A stretch of DNA of 64,000 bases from Sphingomonas sp. PP-CE-3A-406 (GCF_003688625.1 NZ_RCWY01000002.1:806001-870000); one strand, 5' to 3'; positions 38,497 through 48,847 are shown, counted from the first letter of the stretch. The notes: a model not told the origin generated them from the sequence alone. Translations and numbers: made by a program.

Positions 38497-39870
38497 ATGA
38501 CGACGATTCCAGCTCCGAAAAAGACCAGCCCGACGATCGAGTCGCGCGACCAGTTGATCGCCAGCTTCGCGGGCGGCGAAAAGCCGAAGGACGCGTGGCG
38601 GATCGGCACTGAGCACGAGAAGTTCGTCTATGCGAACGGCGATCATCACGCGCCATCGTACGACGAGCCGAGCGGCATCCGCGCACTGCTCGGCGAGCTG
38701 GAGCAATATGGCTGGAAGCCGGTCATGGAGGGCGGCAACGCGATCGCCATGTCGGGGCCCGACGGCAGCATCAGCCTGGAGCCCGCGGGCCAGTTCGAAC
38801 TGTCGGGCGCGCCGCTCGATTCGCTGCACGAGACCTGCGCCGAGACCGGGCGCCATCTGGAGCAGGTGAAGGCGGCGGGCGAGAAGCTCGGGATCGGCTT
38901 TCTCGGGCTCGGCATGTGGCCGGACAAGACGCGTGCCGAACTGCCGACGATGCCCAAGGGGCGCTATGCGATCATGTTGCGGCACATGCCGCGCGTCGGC
39001 AGCATGGGCCTCGACATGATGCTGCGGACCTGCACGATCCAGGTGAACCTGGATTACGCGTCCGAGGCGGACATGGTGAAGAAATTCCGCGTCGGGCTCG
39101 CGCTCCAGCCGCTCGCGACCGCGCTGTTCGCGAACTCGCCGTTTACCGAGGGCAAGCCCAACGGCATGCTGTCGTATCGCAGCCATATCTGGTCGGACAC
39201 CGATCCGCACCGCACCGGCATGCTGCCGTTCGTGTTCGAGGATGGCTTCGGGTATGAGCGCTATGCCGAGTATGCGCTCGATGTGCCGATGTACTTCGTC
39301 TACCGCGAGGGCAAGTATATCGACGCCGCCGGGCTGTCGTTCCGCGACTTCCTGAAGGGTGAATTGTCGGTGCTGCCGGGCGAGAAGCCGACGCTCGACG
39401 ACTGGACCGATCATCTGTCGACCGCCTTCCCCGAGGTGCGGTTGAAGACCTTCCTCGAGATGCGCGGTGCGGATGGTGGGCCGTGGAACCGGATCTGTGC
39501 GCTGCCAGCCCTTTGGGTCGGATTGCTATACGATCAGGGTGCACTCGATGCGGCGTGGGATCTGGTCAAGGACTGGACGATCGACGAACGCCAGGCGTTG
39601 CGCGATGCGGTGCCGAAGCTCGGGCTGAACGCGCCGATCGCGGGTGGCGGCAAGCTGCGCGATATCGCGGGCGAAGTTCTCGACATCGCAGGCGCCGGGT
39701 TGTCGGCGCGGGCGCGGTTCAATCGCGCGGGCGACAATGAGACCGGCTTTCTCGATCCGCTGCGGGAAATTGTGCGGAGCGGCAAGGTGCCCGCCGAAGT
39801 GCTGCTCGAAAAGTATCACGGCGTCTGGGGCGGCGACGTCTCGAAGGTGTACGACGAATCGAGCTTCTAA
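38497..39870 (+). CDS. gshA: Glutamate-cysteine ligase (plant/alphaproteobacterial type)
   Basis: The enzyme makes gamma-glutamylcysteine, the first step of glutathione synthesis, in the cytoplasm. The 457-residue protein has WRIGTEHEKFVYANGD and ISLEPAGQFELSGAPLDSLHETCAETGRHL, characteristic of the plant-type GCS2 family. The metal/substrate region RTCTIQVNLDYASEADMVKKFRVGLALQPLATALFANSPF follows. The C-terminus LLEKYHGVWGGDVSKVYDESSF is also conserved. All signatures are present. It sits after rsmE and near ubiA, a common order in alphaproteobacteria. Confidence 0.96.
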   Translation: MTTIPAPKKTSPTIESRDQLIASFAGGEKPKDAWRIGTEHEKFVYANGDHHAPSYDEPSGIRALLGELEQYGWKPVMEGGNAIAMSGPDGSISLEPAGQFELSGAPLDSLHETCAETGRHLEQVKAAGEKLGIGFLGLGMWPDKTRAELPTMPKGRYAIMLRHMPRVGSMGLDMMLRTCTIQVNLDYASEADMVKKFRVGLALQPLATALFANSPFTEGKPNGMLSYRSHIWSDTDPHRTGMLPFVFEDGFGYERYAEYALDVPMYFVYREGKYIDAAGLSFRDFLKGELSVLPGEKPTLDDWTDHLSTAFPEVRLKTFLEMRGADGGPWNRICALPALWVGLLYDQGALDAAWDLVKDWTIDERQALRDAVPKLGLNAPIAGGGKLRDIAGEVLDIAGAGLSARARFNRAGDNETGFLDPLREIVRSGKVPAEVLLEKYHGVWGGDVSKVYDESSF

Positions 39871-39874
39871 CTGC

Positions 39875-39973
39875 TCCCCTCCCGTTCGCGGGAGGGGTCG
39901 GGGGAGGGCTTGGCCGCGGACGTTTCAGCCGATGGCGAGGTCAACCCCTCCCCTTCCCGTAAACGGGAGGGGA
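39875..39973. repeat. Family D palindromic element (D1)
   Basis: TCCCCTCCCGTTCGCGGGAGGGG on the left, then CCCCTCCCCTTCCCGTAAACGGGAGGGGAA on the right. It starts 4 bp after the gshA stop codon and ends one base before the stop of the convergent methyltransferase gene. Confidence 0.88.
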
Positions 39974-39974
39974 A

Positions 39975-41249
39975 TCAGCCGCGCAACCTCGCGAACAGCC
40001 GCGGCACCAAACCGTTGCGCGTCATCCAGTCGAAATAGGCGCGATAGTCGGGGTCGAGCTTCAAATGCCGCTCCTCGGTCTTCGCCCGCCAGAAATACAC
40101 CCCTCCAACGGCGGCCAGCAACAGCGTCGCCCTCGCCGCATCGACGATGCTCCCGGTGGTCAGGATCGGGATTGTCGAGATCCACCAGAACAGGTTCTTC
40201 GACAGATACGCCGGATGGCGCGAGATCGCATAGGGTCCGTGCGTCAGGATGCCGCGATTGGTCAGGTTGGAGAAGCGGAAGCCGAACGCCATCGTCGCCC
40301 AAGCATAGATCGCGGTCAGCGCGACCAGAACTGCACCGACGAGTGTGAGCAGAACCGGATGCCCCTGGAACCAGTACGCCCAATCCGACGTGCCGGGGTG
40401 ATAATCCAGCGGGCCGCCCTCGTTCATCAGGATGAACGGTGGATAGCACATCAGCGCCGTCATCCACGCCGCCGCGAACGGGTTGGCGCTGCGGATGTGC
40501 GAATCGAGCGGGCGGCACGTCAGGATATAGCCGACCGTCGCGAATGCCACGTCGATCAGGAACATGAAGGTGATCAGCCAGTTCGCCAGCGCGACGGGAT
40601 CGTGCAGCACCGACGCCAGATCGCCGCGCACGAACGTGGCGAAACCCGGCGGTACGATCGCCAGCATGAAGGCGAGAAAGAACGTCTTCACCCCCCAGGC
40701 GCGGAGATGGCCGTAGATCGCTTCGGGCTCGACACCCGCCTGCCCGGTCATCCAGCCGCCGAGGTGCCAGGCGCCATCGCGCGGTTCGATCAGATAGCGG
40801 TCGATCCAGAGCACATAGGGGATCGATGCGACGAACAGGATCGGCGCGGCATTCGTGAAGCACCACATCGCGAACGCGAAATTACCCTGCCAGTATGATC
40901 GCACGGTCCCGTAGACGACCGCGATCGCGGCCCATGTCGCCCAGAGCCCCGCAAGCTTGGTCAGGCTCGTGTCGAGCGTGGTGCGCAACGGTCTGGGCGC
41001 GGACCAGTCGATCCCCGTGCTCGCGTTGCGGTGGACCTTGTCGACCAGCAGCGACCAAGCGACCATCGGCAGCGCGCATGCGACGACGTTGACCAAGGCC
41101 GAATAGGGGCCGTCCAACCCATACCAGCGCGCGATCCCCAGCCAGACGAAGATGCCGATCAAGCCGCAGAGGCCGGCGCCGCCGCTGACCGCGGAGCGCG
41201 GACGTGGATCGGGCTGGGGTCGAGCGGAAAGCGCGTCATCATGATCCAT
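39975..41249 (-). CDS. Polytopic membrane protein with isoprenylcysteine-methyltransferase-like C-terminus
   Basis: The protein has 424 residues and about ten hydrophobic helices, starting near FVWLGIARWYGL. The C-terminal 100 residues resemble ICMT/PEMT membrane methyltransferases: SNLTNRGILTHGPYAISRHPAYLSKNLFWW and AKTEERHLKLDPDYRAYFDWM, the standard RHPxY and EExxL motifs. The N-terminal 300 residues are not recognised. A methyl-transfer reaction on a lipid or membrane-associated substrate is inferred. No partner gene is adjacent; tRNA-Gly lies upstream, beyond about 155 bp without a gene. Confidence 0.82.
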   Translation of the reverse strand: MDHDDALSARPQPDPRPRSAVSGGAGLCGLIGIFVWLGIARWYGLDGPYSALVNVVACALPMVAWSLLVDKVHRNASTGIDWSAPRPLRTTLDTSLTKLAGLWATWAAIAVVYGTVRSYWQGNFAFAMWCFTNAAPILFVASIPYVLWIDRYLIEPRDGAWHLGGWMTGQAGVEPEAIYGHLRAWGVKTFFLAFMLAIVPPGFATFVRGDLASVLHDPVALANWLITFMFLIDVAFATVGYILTCRPLDSHIRSANPFAAAWMTALMCYPPFILMNEGGPLDYHPGTSDWAYWFQGHPVLLTLVGAVLVALTAIYAWATMAFGFRFSNLTNRGILTHGPYAISRHPAYLSKNLFWWISTIPILTTGSIVDAARATLLLAAVGGVYFWRAKTEERHLKLDPDYRAYFDWMTRNGLVPRLFARLRG

Positions 41250-41404
41250 CGCTATCGTCCGTAGCGCGGAATGGTGAGCAACGCGTGAACCATCTGGCCC
41301 TTTGCGGGCGAGGCCTCGCGGCGTAACTGCCAGGAGGCTGCCATGTCGGTGCTTGCGCCGACCGCGCGGCGACGCTAGTTCGGGGCTTCGCTACGGCATG
41401 CCGA

Positions 41405-41478
41405 GCGGGTGTAGTACAATGGTAGTACAGCAGCCTTCCAAGCTGAATACACGGGTTCGATTCCCGTCATCCGCTCCA
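41405..41478 (+). tRNA. tRNA-Gly(TCC)
   Basis: A complete cloverleaf. The acceptor stem is GCGGGTG/CATCCGC (one G-U), the D arm contains AATGGTAGTAC, the anticodon loop CTTCCAA gives anticodon TCC, and the T arm carries GGTTCGATTCC. A genomic CCA end is present (41476-41478). It reads GGA and GGG glycine codons. No integrase or att-like duplication is seen beside it. Confidence 0.97.
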
Positions 41479-41500
41479 GCATTCCCTCATGTCGGCACGC

Positions 41501-41902
41501 TTATACGTCGACCATGCGCGCAAGCAGTCCCGTCATCCGCCTGCGCCCGAGCGTCGTAAGCTGGACATGCGAGCGGCGACCGTCGCGTTCGTCGCGCGTT
41601 CGCTCCACGAGCCCCGAGTCCTGCAGCATCGTCAAATACCGCAGCGCCGTCGCCGAGGGTGCGCGCGCGCCGATGCACACTGCCGAGACACTCAGCCGCA
41701 GGCCGTCGTCGTCGGAGATGAACAGGTCGAGCAGGATATCCCATGCCGGTTCGGAGAACAGGCTAGTGCCGAGCAGATCGTCGCGGATCTTTCTCATGGC
41801 GTAGAGCCGCCGCGCGACCTCGACCAGGGCCGGGTCATGCAGGATAGGCAGTGGGCTGTGTTTCAGCGCGACGCCGGAAACGATGGAGGATGCGTAGGTC
41901 AT
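41501..41902 (-). CDS. MarR-like winged-helix transcriptional regulator
   Basis: This 133-residue protein has a MarR-type fold. Helix-rich LVEVARRLYAMRKIRDDLLGTSLFSEPAWDILLDLFISDDDG is followed by the HTH SVSAVCIGARAPSATALRYLTMLQDSGLVERTRDERDGRRSHVQLT, with a basic wing (ERTRDERDGRRS). The C-terminus is short. It is the last gene of a four-gene minus-strand operon with an HTH-TM protein and two unknowns, so it may be the operon's own controller; this is inference. The stop lies 23 bp from tRNA-Gly on the opposite strand. Confidence 0.82.
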   Translation of the reverse strand: MTYASSIVSGVALKHSPLPILHDPALVEVARRLYAMRKIRDDLLGTSLFSEPAWDILLDLFISDDDGLRLSVSAVCIGARAPSATALRYLTMLQDSGLVERTRDERDGRRSHVQLTTLGRRRMTGLLARMVDV

Positions 41903-41924
41903 GTGCGCTGTATCCGATTACGCT

Positions 41925-42383
41925 TCAGCGCATCGTCGGATCCTGGCGGCTCCAATCGAGATCCCAGCCCCTTGCCCGGATTCGTCGCGAGTGCCTGGCT
42001 GTCCCGATCACGAGAAGCAGAACGATGGGGTAACTCCAGGCTGCGGAGAGCAGCGCGTAGACGAGCCGGATCACGTCGGGGCTGATCGCCCTGGCCAGAT
42101 GCGCCCCGGTGCCCAGCGCATGCAGCGCGGTAACCCAAGCCGGCCAGAAACGATCGGCGCTCAGCGTGATCCCGATCATCACCGCAAGCAGCATCAGGTC
42201 GACGATCATGACGCCCAGTTCCAGCCCCGAAAACAGCGAAGGAACGTTGCGCTCGACGATACCGGTCGACACTGCCGCAAGCAGCAGTGCCAGACCCGTA
42301 AGCCGCTCCGGTGCGCCACCCCGAAGGATCGCGTAGGCCGAAGCCGCCAACTGTATCGAATAGAAGATCCAGACCCGATCCAA
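41925..42383 (-). CDS. Polytopic membrane protein of unknown function (152 aa)
   Basis: Four or five hydrophobic helices cover most of the protein: YSIQLAASAYAILRG, LTGLALLLAAVSTGIVERNV, LGVMIVDLMLLAVMIGITLS, a possible helix from WPAWVTALHALGTGAHLARA, and LLSAAWSYPIVLLLVIGTA. The basic C-terminus HSRRIRARGWDLDWSRQD suggests a cytoplasmic end. I recognise no named family, though similar small membrane proteins occur in sphingomonads. It lies 22 bp from the MarR-like gene and 34 bp from the 120-residue gene, indicating one operon. Confidence 0.7.
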   Translation of the reverse strand: MDRVWIFYSIQLAASAYAILRGGAPERLTGLALLLAAVSTGIVERNVPSLFSGLELGVMIVDLMLLAVMIGITLSADRFWPAWVTALHALGTGAHLARAISPDVIRLVYALLSAAWSYPIVLLLVIGTARHSRRIRARGWDLDWSRQDPTMR

Positions 42384-42417
42384 CTTTAGCCTCCGAAGCA
42401 GGACCGAAATCGGCCAA

Positions 42418-42780
42418 TCAGGCCACCGCTGCCAGACGCAGTGGCGTCTCGGCGCGTAGTGCGCCTTCGTTGGGCGGGCATTGGGCGGTATCGCCGTAAC
42501 CGTAGAACTGGCCCAGCCCGATGTCCGTCCGCACCTGGACGAGCGCCTGATGCGCTTCGACGAACCGCTGGCGGGCGTTGATGATGTCGAGCGACGCCTG
42601 CGAGATCATCTGCAGGGCGGCGACGCCCGTGCCGACCGGCAGGTTGGCGGCGACGCGCTGTTGCAGCAGCGTCGCGACGCAGGACGCAGCGAGCATGGCT
42701 GCCTCGTCGACCGCGGCTTCCGCCTTCAGGAATTGCTGTGTGACCGCGTCGGTCGCGGTGCGGCGTTCTTTCAACATCAT
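42418..42780 (-). CDS. Small soluble protein of unknown function (120 aa)
   Basis: This 120-residue, mostly helical and Ala-rich protein has a distinctive middle with CVATLLQQRVAANLPVGTGVAALQMISQASLDIINARQRFVEAHQALVQVRTDIGLGQFYGYGDTAQCP. No domain is recognised. The start MMLKERR at 42780 is preceded by GGGGGAGATA, an excellent ribosome site; a second ATG lies at 42777. The first base is shared with the stop of the HTH-TM gene upstream, so translation is probably coupled. It may be the effector or partner of that regulator. Confidence 0.72.
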   Translation of the reverse strand: MMLKERRTATDAVTQQFLKAEAAVDEAAMLAASCVATLLQQRVAANLPVGTGVAALQMISQASLDIINARQRFVEAHQALVQVRTDIGLGQFYGYGDTAQCPPNEGALRAETPLRLAAVA

Positions 42781-43376
42781 TATCTCCCCCGTGGTGCCGC
42801 CGTTGACGGGCCATGTATCGGAGCAGCGTGGTCGCGGTTCGCCCGCAACAGGCTGGTCAGCGTCATCGCCATGTTCACGAGCGCCATCGACGTGATGGCG
42901 ATCAGGCCCATGAGTCCGATAAGTCTGACGATCCTGTCGCCTCTCGAAACCCGGTTCCGCGCTGCGCCGATCGGCCCGCTCTGCTGGGACAATCCCATGA
43001 AGCGGCGAACGAGCCCCCATGGCTCGATCTGGTCGACCTTTGGGGCTGCGGATGGGGGGATGGGAACGTCGATTGGTTCGGATGGGAGCCGTTCGTATGT
43101 CAGAATGGGTGTATCGGTCGGGTCTGCCGCATCAGGCGCAGGGCGCTCCTGCGTGACGACATGGCCGTCCGCGCCCTCATGCTCCTGGAGCCGACGCGCC
43201 GCCTCGAACCGGGTGCCGACGCCGAGAATCTGGATTGCGCGTTCGATCCGCTTGTCGATCGCCGATGGCGAGACGCCGAAGATCGCCGCGATCTCCTTCG
43301 AATTGTGATGCGTCAGCACCAGCCGCAAGCAGGCGCGCTGAGCTTCGGTCAGTTGATCGATGCGTCCCCCGGTCAT
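42780..43376 (-). CDS. Membrane-tethered LuxR-type helix-turn-helix protein
   Basis: The protein has 198 residues. An N-terminal LuxR/GerE-type HTH (about 7-63: LTEAQRACLRLVLTHHNSKEIAAIFGVSPSAIDKRIERAIQILG) is followed by a proline-rich linker of about 80 residues. One hydrophobic helix lies at about 150-177 (VRLIGLMGLIAITSMALVNMAMTLTSLL), with a short tail after it. This makes it a one-pass membrane-anchored DNA-binding protein with no visible periplasmic sensor domain, unlike ToxR. It leads a four-gene operon and is the likely first gene of its transcript. Targets and signal are unknown. Confidence 0.78.
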   Translation of the reverse strand: MTGGRIDQLTEAQRACLRLVLTHHNSKEIAAIFGVSPSAIDKRIERAIQILGVGTRFEAARRLQEHEGADGHVVTQERPAPDAADPTDTPILTYERLPSEPIDVPIPPSAAPKVDQIEPWGLVRRFMGLSQQSGPIGAARNRVSRGDRIVRLIGLMGLIAITSMALVNMAMTLTSLLRANRDHAAPIHGPSTAAPRGR

Positions 43377-43542
43377 GCCCGCGTAGTAGCGCTATCGCGC
43401 CGCGGTTGCACCTGCCGAGTGTTCGATGCGGAACGATGTTTTGGGAAACTGAATGGTATACGTATTGGTCGATTTCTGGCCGAAACGGTCCCGTTGCTTG
43501 GTACATGCTTCGGTAAGGTCACGAGTTGCTGGGATGACGTAC

Positions 43543-43572
43543 AAAGGGCCGGGGATCGCTCCCCGGCCCTTT
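43543..43572 (-). terminator. Terminator-type hairpin distal to groEL
   Basis: GGGCCGGGG and CCCCGGCCC form a perfect 9-bp stem around a 6-base loop (43546-43569), flanked by short A and T runs on both sides, so it could also work for the opposite strand. It lies about 145 bp past the groEL stop. Confidence 0.75.
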
Positions 43573-43675
43573 GCCTTGGTCGATGTGTTTGGCTTGGAAC
43601 CGAGCATCGGCGGAGCCGCTGCTTTCGTCGGACGGGATCGGTGGCTTGCGCCGCCGACCCGCCGGCCGTCCTTGT

Positions 43676-43708
43676 GCGAGATCGTAGCCAAAGTGGCTAC
43701 GATCTCGC
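43676..43708. repeat. Perfect 15-bp hairpin with a 3-base loop immediately after groEL
   Basis: GCGAGATCGTAGCCA pairs perfectly with TGGCTACGATCTCGC around AAG. It begins 8 bp beyond the groEL stop. There is no T-run directly after it, so it may be a 3' stabiliser or processing structure. Between this hairpin and the distal terminator the gap holds no gene. Confidence 0.8.
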
Positions 43709-43716
43709 CCTTCGGA

Positions 43717-45441
<1,725 letters not shown>

Positions 45442-45480
45442 TCACGTCAGTGATACCTGACGATGCCGAGCCCGTCGGCG

Positions 45481-45768
45481 TCAGCCAACGATACCAAGGA
45501 TGTCCGATTCCTTCATGATGAGGAGGTCCTCACCGTCGACCTTGACCTCGGTGCCCGACCATTTGCCGAACAGGATCTTGTCGCCGGTCTTGACGTCCAG
45601 CGGGGTGATCGTGCCGTTCTCGGCGCGAGTGCCGGTGCCGATGGCGACGACTTCGCCTTCCTGCGGCTTTTCCTTGGCGGTGTCGGGGATGATGATGCCG
45701 CCAGCCGTCTTCTCTTCGGCTTCGAGGCGCTTCACCAGCACGCGATCATGCAATGGACGAAAGTTCAT
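45481..45768 (-). CDS. groS: Co-chaperonin GroES
   Basis: GroES caps the GroEL ring. The 95-residue protein reads [46 protein letters not shown], with the mobile loop ([14 protein letters not shown]) and conserved C-terminus [14 protein letters not shown]. An in-frame ATG at 45777 would add MDP, but its spacing from AAGGAC is too short, while 45768 has about 10 bp, so 45768 is preferred. It is the first gene of the groESL operon. The huge open frame running on upstream is a high-GC shadow. Confidence 0.98.
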   Translation of the reverse strand: MNFRPLHDRVLVKRLEAEEKTAGGIIIPDTAKEKPQEGEVVAIGTGTRAENGTITPLDVKTGDKILFGKWSGTEVKVDGEDLLIMKESDILGIVG

Positions 45769-45801
45769 GGGATCCATGTCCTTTTGGATTGTGACAGATT
45801 T

Positions 45802-45828
45802 CTGGCACTCGAGGTTATCGAGTGCCAA
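45802..45828 (-). promoter_or_regulatory. CIRCE operator (HrcA site) of groESL
   Basis: On the coding strand the site is TTGGCACTC-N9-GAGTGCCAG, a close match to the CIRCE consensus TTAGCACTC-N9-GAGTGCTAA with the inverted repeat intact. It lies between the promoter-like hexamers and the groES start, where HrcA binding would block transcription. HrcA itself is not in the window. Confidence 0.93.
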
Positions 45829-45835
45829 CGGACGG

Positions 45836-45864
45836 CATATGTGCCTCGGGGTGCGGCATGTCAA
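45836..45864 (-). promoter_or_regulatory. Likely sigma-70-type promoter of groESL
   Basis: On the minus strand TTGACA is followed after exactly 17 bp by CATATG. The -10-like box ends seven bp before the CIRCE element, which is the expected arrangement for HrcA control. A heat-shock sigma promoter was not separately identified. Confidence 0.6.
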
Positions 45865-45943
45865 AGGTTCCGGGGGTGAAATTTTTTCGGGCGGGCGTGG
45901 TATTCGGGCATCGTGGCTGAGGTCGTGAACGGCAGCACTGCCG

Positions 45944-46020
45944 TTCTCCTGCGCACGCAGGAGTCCAGGGTGACGGAGGGCGGTGCTTGGTATCCTGGGC
46001 TCCTGCGTTCGCAGGAGAAC
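45944..46020. repeat. Family B'-like palindromic element
   Basis: TTCTCCTGCGCACGCAGGAGTCCAGG faces CCTGGGCTCCTGCGTTCGCAGGAGAA. It has the same layout as B' with CTCCTGCG in place of CTCCCGCG stems. Confidence 0.8.
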
Positions 46021-46050
46021 TAGGAGAGTTGGGTCGATGCTGCCTTCTGC

Positions 46051-46147
46051 TCCCCTTCCGCTTGCGGGAGGGGTCGGGGGAGGGGTTTCTTGGGCGGAGC
46101 ATTCGTAGGACTCCCCTCCCCTAACCCCTCCCGCAAGCGGGAGGGGA
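46051..46147. repeat. Family D palindromic element (D2)
   Basis: TCCCCTTCCGCTTGCGGGAGGGG pairs with CCCCTCCCGCAAGCGGGAGGGGA. With the preceding element and the CIRCE/promoter it fills the 483-bp gap upstream of groES and sppA. Confidence 0.88.
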
Positions 46148-46251
46148 ACTGCGTGGTGATTGCGGTAGATGGGCGCGCTAGAACGCTTCCTGTGTTGGAC
46201 GCGTAATACAGGGCATTTACCTGTGCGCCCCGTTGCTCTAGCTCTCGTCCC

Positions 46252-48195
46252 ATGACCGATACCGCTGCGCCGTCCTACGCCCCCTCCTATGTCGACCCTG
46301 CCCGCCCGCCGCGGAAGAAATGGCGGCTCGTGCGGGGCGTGTGGAAGTTCCTTGTGGCGATCAAGGACGCGCTCGTCCTGATCGCGATGTTGCTGTTCTT
46401 CGGGCTGATCTTCGCGGCGCTCAACGCGCGGCAGAGCACGACGGCGATCAAGGACGGCGCGCTGGTGCTCGACCTCAACGGCTCGATCGTCGAGCAGCCC
46501 GAGGAGCAGGCCGCGTTCGCAGCACTTTCGGGGCAGAGCCGGACGCGGCAGTTTCGCCTGCGTGACGTGGTGCGCTCGATCGACACCGCACGCACTGATG
46601 CGCGCGTGAAGGTGGTCGTGCTCGATCTCGACAGCTTCGGCGGCGCGTATCCTGCGGCACTCGGCGAGGTCAGCGATGCGCTGGCGCGGGTTCGTGCGAG
46701 CGGCAAGCCGGTGCTGGCCTATGCGACCGCGTACACCGATGGCGGCTATCGCCTGGCGGCGAATGCTAGCGAGATCTGGGTGAACCCGCTGGGTGGCACG
46801 ATCTTCATGGGGCCGGGCGGCAACCAGCTCTATTACAAGGGCCTGATCGACAAGCTCGGCGTCAACGCGCACGTCTACCGAGTCGGCCGCTACAAGTCGT
46901 TCGTCGAGCCTTACACGCGCGCAGACCAGAGCGACGACGCGCGCGCCGCCAGCACCGCGCTGTACGGCACGTTGTTCGCGCAGTGGCGCGAGGCCGTCGC
47001 GAAAGCACGCCCCAAGGCGCAGATCGCGCAGTTCATGAGCGCCCCCGACAAGGTTATCCTCGCGTCTAACGGCAACATCGCCGAGGCGAATTTGCGCGCG
47101 GGCATCGTCGACAAGCTCGGCGATCGCACCAGTTTCGGGCGGCGCGTGGCGGAGATCGCCGGCAGCGACGCGAACAAGCCGGCGGGCAACTACACCGCGA
47201 TCAAGTACGACGCTTGGGTGAAAGCGAACCCCCTCCCCACGGCGGGCGACGCGATCGGCGTGCTGACGATCGCCGGCGATATCGTCGACGGCGAGGGCGG
47301 CCCCGGCAAGGCGGCGGGCAAGACGATCGAGAAGGCGGTGCTCGACGGGCTTGCCAAGAAGACGTTGAAGGCGCTGGTGGTGCGCGTCGATTCTCCGGGC
47401 GGATCGGTGATGGCATCGGAGCAGATCCGACTCGCGATCCTCGAAGCCAAGCGCCAGAAGCTGCCTGTGGTCGTGTCGATGGGCGGCATGGCCGCGAGCG
47501 GTGGGTATTGGGTGTCGACGCCGGCCGACGTGATCTTCGCCGAGCCCGGCACGATCACCGGCTCGATTGGCATCTTCGGCGTGGTGCCGACGTTCGAAAA
47601 CGCGCTCGCCAAGATCGGCGTGACCAGCGACGGGGTGAAGACCACGCCGCTGTCGGGCCAGCCCGACGTCACCGGCGGGACCACGCCGATGTTCGACGCG
47701 ATCGCACAGGCCGGCATCGAGAACGGCTATCGCGAGTTCCTCGCCCGCGTCGCCGCGTCGCGGAAGATGACGCCGGCACGGGTCGACGAGATCGGCCAGG
47801 GCCGCGTCTGGGATGGCGGCACCGCGCGCCAGATCGGACTGGTCGACCGGTTCGGGACGCTGCAGGACGCGATCGACGAGGCGGCCAAGCGCGCCAAGCT
47901 CGATCCCGCCAAGGTCCACGCCGAGTATCTGGAGAAGAAGCCGGGCTTCCTCGCGGCGATCGCGCAGGATTTCGGCAATGACGGCGACGATGATGCCGGC
48001 GGCGGCGATGCGTTCGCGCATGTCGCGGCGGACCGGCGCCAGATGCTCGCGCGGGCGGTCGGCGACATGAAGCGGCTGGCGACGTCGGGCTCGATCCAGG
48101 TCCGCTGCCTGGAGTGCGGCGGGATGGGGCCGACGACCGCGGACATCGGCGATGCCAAGCTGCTCGACCTGCTGCTGGCACGGATCGGGTTCTGA
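46252..48195 (+). CDS. sppA: Signal peptide peptidase SppA (67-kDa type)
   Basis: SppA degrades signal peptides left in the inner membrane after export. The 647-residue protein has a cytoplasmic start and one membrane helix ([18 protein letters not shown]). Two tandem S49 domains follow: the first carries the catalytic lysine K215 in [16 protein letters not shown], the second the serine S416 in [19 protein letters not shown]. The last roughly 60 residues ([19 protein letters not shown]) are an extra tail of unknown role containing CLEC. It overlaps the GNAT gene by one base (TGATG). Confidence 0.94.
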   Translation: MTDTAAPSYAPSYVDPARPPRKKWRLVRGVWKFLVAIKDALVLIAMLLFFGLIFAALNARQSTTAIKDGALVLDLNGSIVEQPEEQAAFAALSGQSRTRQFRLRDVVRSIDTARTDARVKVVVLDLDSFGGAYPAALGEVSDALARVRASGKPVLAYATAYTDGGYRLAANASEIWVNPLGGTIFMGPGGNQLYYKGLIDKLGVNAHVYRVGRYKSFVEPYTRADQSDDARAASTALYGTLFAQWREAVAKARPKAQIAQFMSAPDKVILASNGNIAEANLRAGIVDKLGDRTSFGRRVAEIAGSDANKPAGNYTAIKYDAWVKANPLPTAGDAIGVLTIAGDIVDGEGGPGKAAGKTIEKAVLDGLAKKTLKALVVRVDSPGGSVMASEQIRLAILEAKRQKLPVVVSMGGMAASGGYWVSTPADVIFAEPGTITGSIGIFGVVPTFENALAKIGVTSDGVKTTPLSGQPDVTGGTTPMFDAIAQAGIENGYREFLARVAASRKMTPARVDEIGQGRVWDGGTARQIGLVDRFGTLQDAIDEAAKRAKLDPAKVHAEYLEKKPGFLAAIAQDFGNDGDDDAGGGDAFAHVAADRRQMLARAVGDMKRLATSGSIQVRCLECGGMGPTTADIGDAKLLDLLLARIGF

Positions 48196-48803
48196 TGGTG
48201 GTCCCCGCCTCTCGGGCAGTTGGCAACGGCGGCGGGATCGTCATTCGGGCGGCGGTGCCCGAGGATGCCGCGGCGATCGCGGCGATCTATGCGCCGCACG
48301 TACTGGTCGGGACGGTATCGTTCGAGACCGAGGCCCCGGATGCGGGCGAGATGCGCGCGCGGATGGCGGTGTCGGACGGGCTGTACCCGTGGCTGGTGGC
48401 GACGATCAGGGTAGAGGGCGGCACCGAGGGTGGCGTGCTGGCCTACGCCTATGCCTCGGCGTTCCACAAGCGCGAGGCGTACCGGTTTGCGTGCGAGACC
48501 ACGATCTATGTCGCGGACGCGGCGCAGCGCCAGGGTGCGGGGCGGCTGTTGTACGAGGCGCTGATCGATACGCTGCGGGCTCAAGGGTTCACGCAGGCGA
48601 TCGGCGCGATCGCGTTGCCGAACGACGGCTCGATCAAGCTGCACGAGGCGGTCGGGTTTCGCCGGGCGGGCGTGTACCGCGAGGTCGGGTACAAGAACGG
48701 CCAGTGGATCGATGTCGGGCATTGGCAGTGCGCGCTGACCGGGCCTTCGGTGCCGCCGGTGGAGCCGAAGAGGTTTGCGGATGTTGGGCTTGTACGGGGG
48801 TAA
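48195..48803 (+). CDS. GNAT-family N-acetyltransferase (phosphinothricin acetyltransferase-like)
   Basis: The protein has 202 residues. The GNAT core begins [38 protein letters not shown], followed by [44 protein letters not shown]. The acetyl-CoA motif A is the Q-x-x-G-x-G/A form. [42 protein letters not shown] closes the domain. This subgroup includes PAT and methionine-sulfoximine acetyltransferases acting on amino-acid-like amines; the substrate here is not known. Coupling to sppA by a one-base overlap may be incidental. Confidence 0.88.
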   Translation: MVVPASRAVGNGGGIVIRAAVPEDAAAIAAIYAPHVLVGTVSFETEAPDAGEMRARMAVSDGLYPWLVATIRVEGGTEGGVLAYAYASAFHKREAYRFACETTIYVADAAQRQGAGRLLYEALIDTLRAQGFTQAIGAIALPNDGSIKLHEAVGFRRAGVYREVGYKNGQWIDVGHWQCALTGPSVPPVEPKRFADVGLVRG

Positions 48804-48847
48804 AGCTTCCGCACCTCATTTATAGAAGGCTTGCGCGAACACTCACA

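Noticed and set aside
41405..41478. tRNA-Gly as an integration site
   Set aside because: No duplicated 3' fragment and no integrase-like frame were found between the tRNA and the neighbouring genes.
45778..48021. Very long in-frame extension upstream of groES, opposite sppA
   Set aside because: The real GroES begins at 45768; the extension is antisense to sppA and includes repeat sequence.
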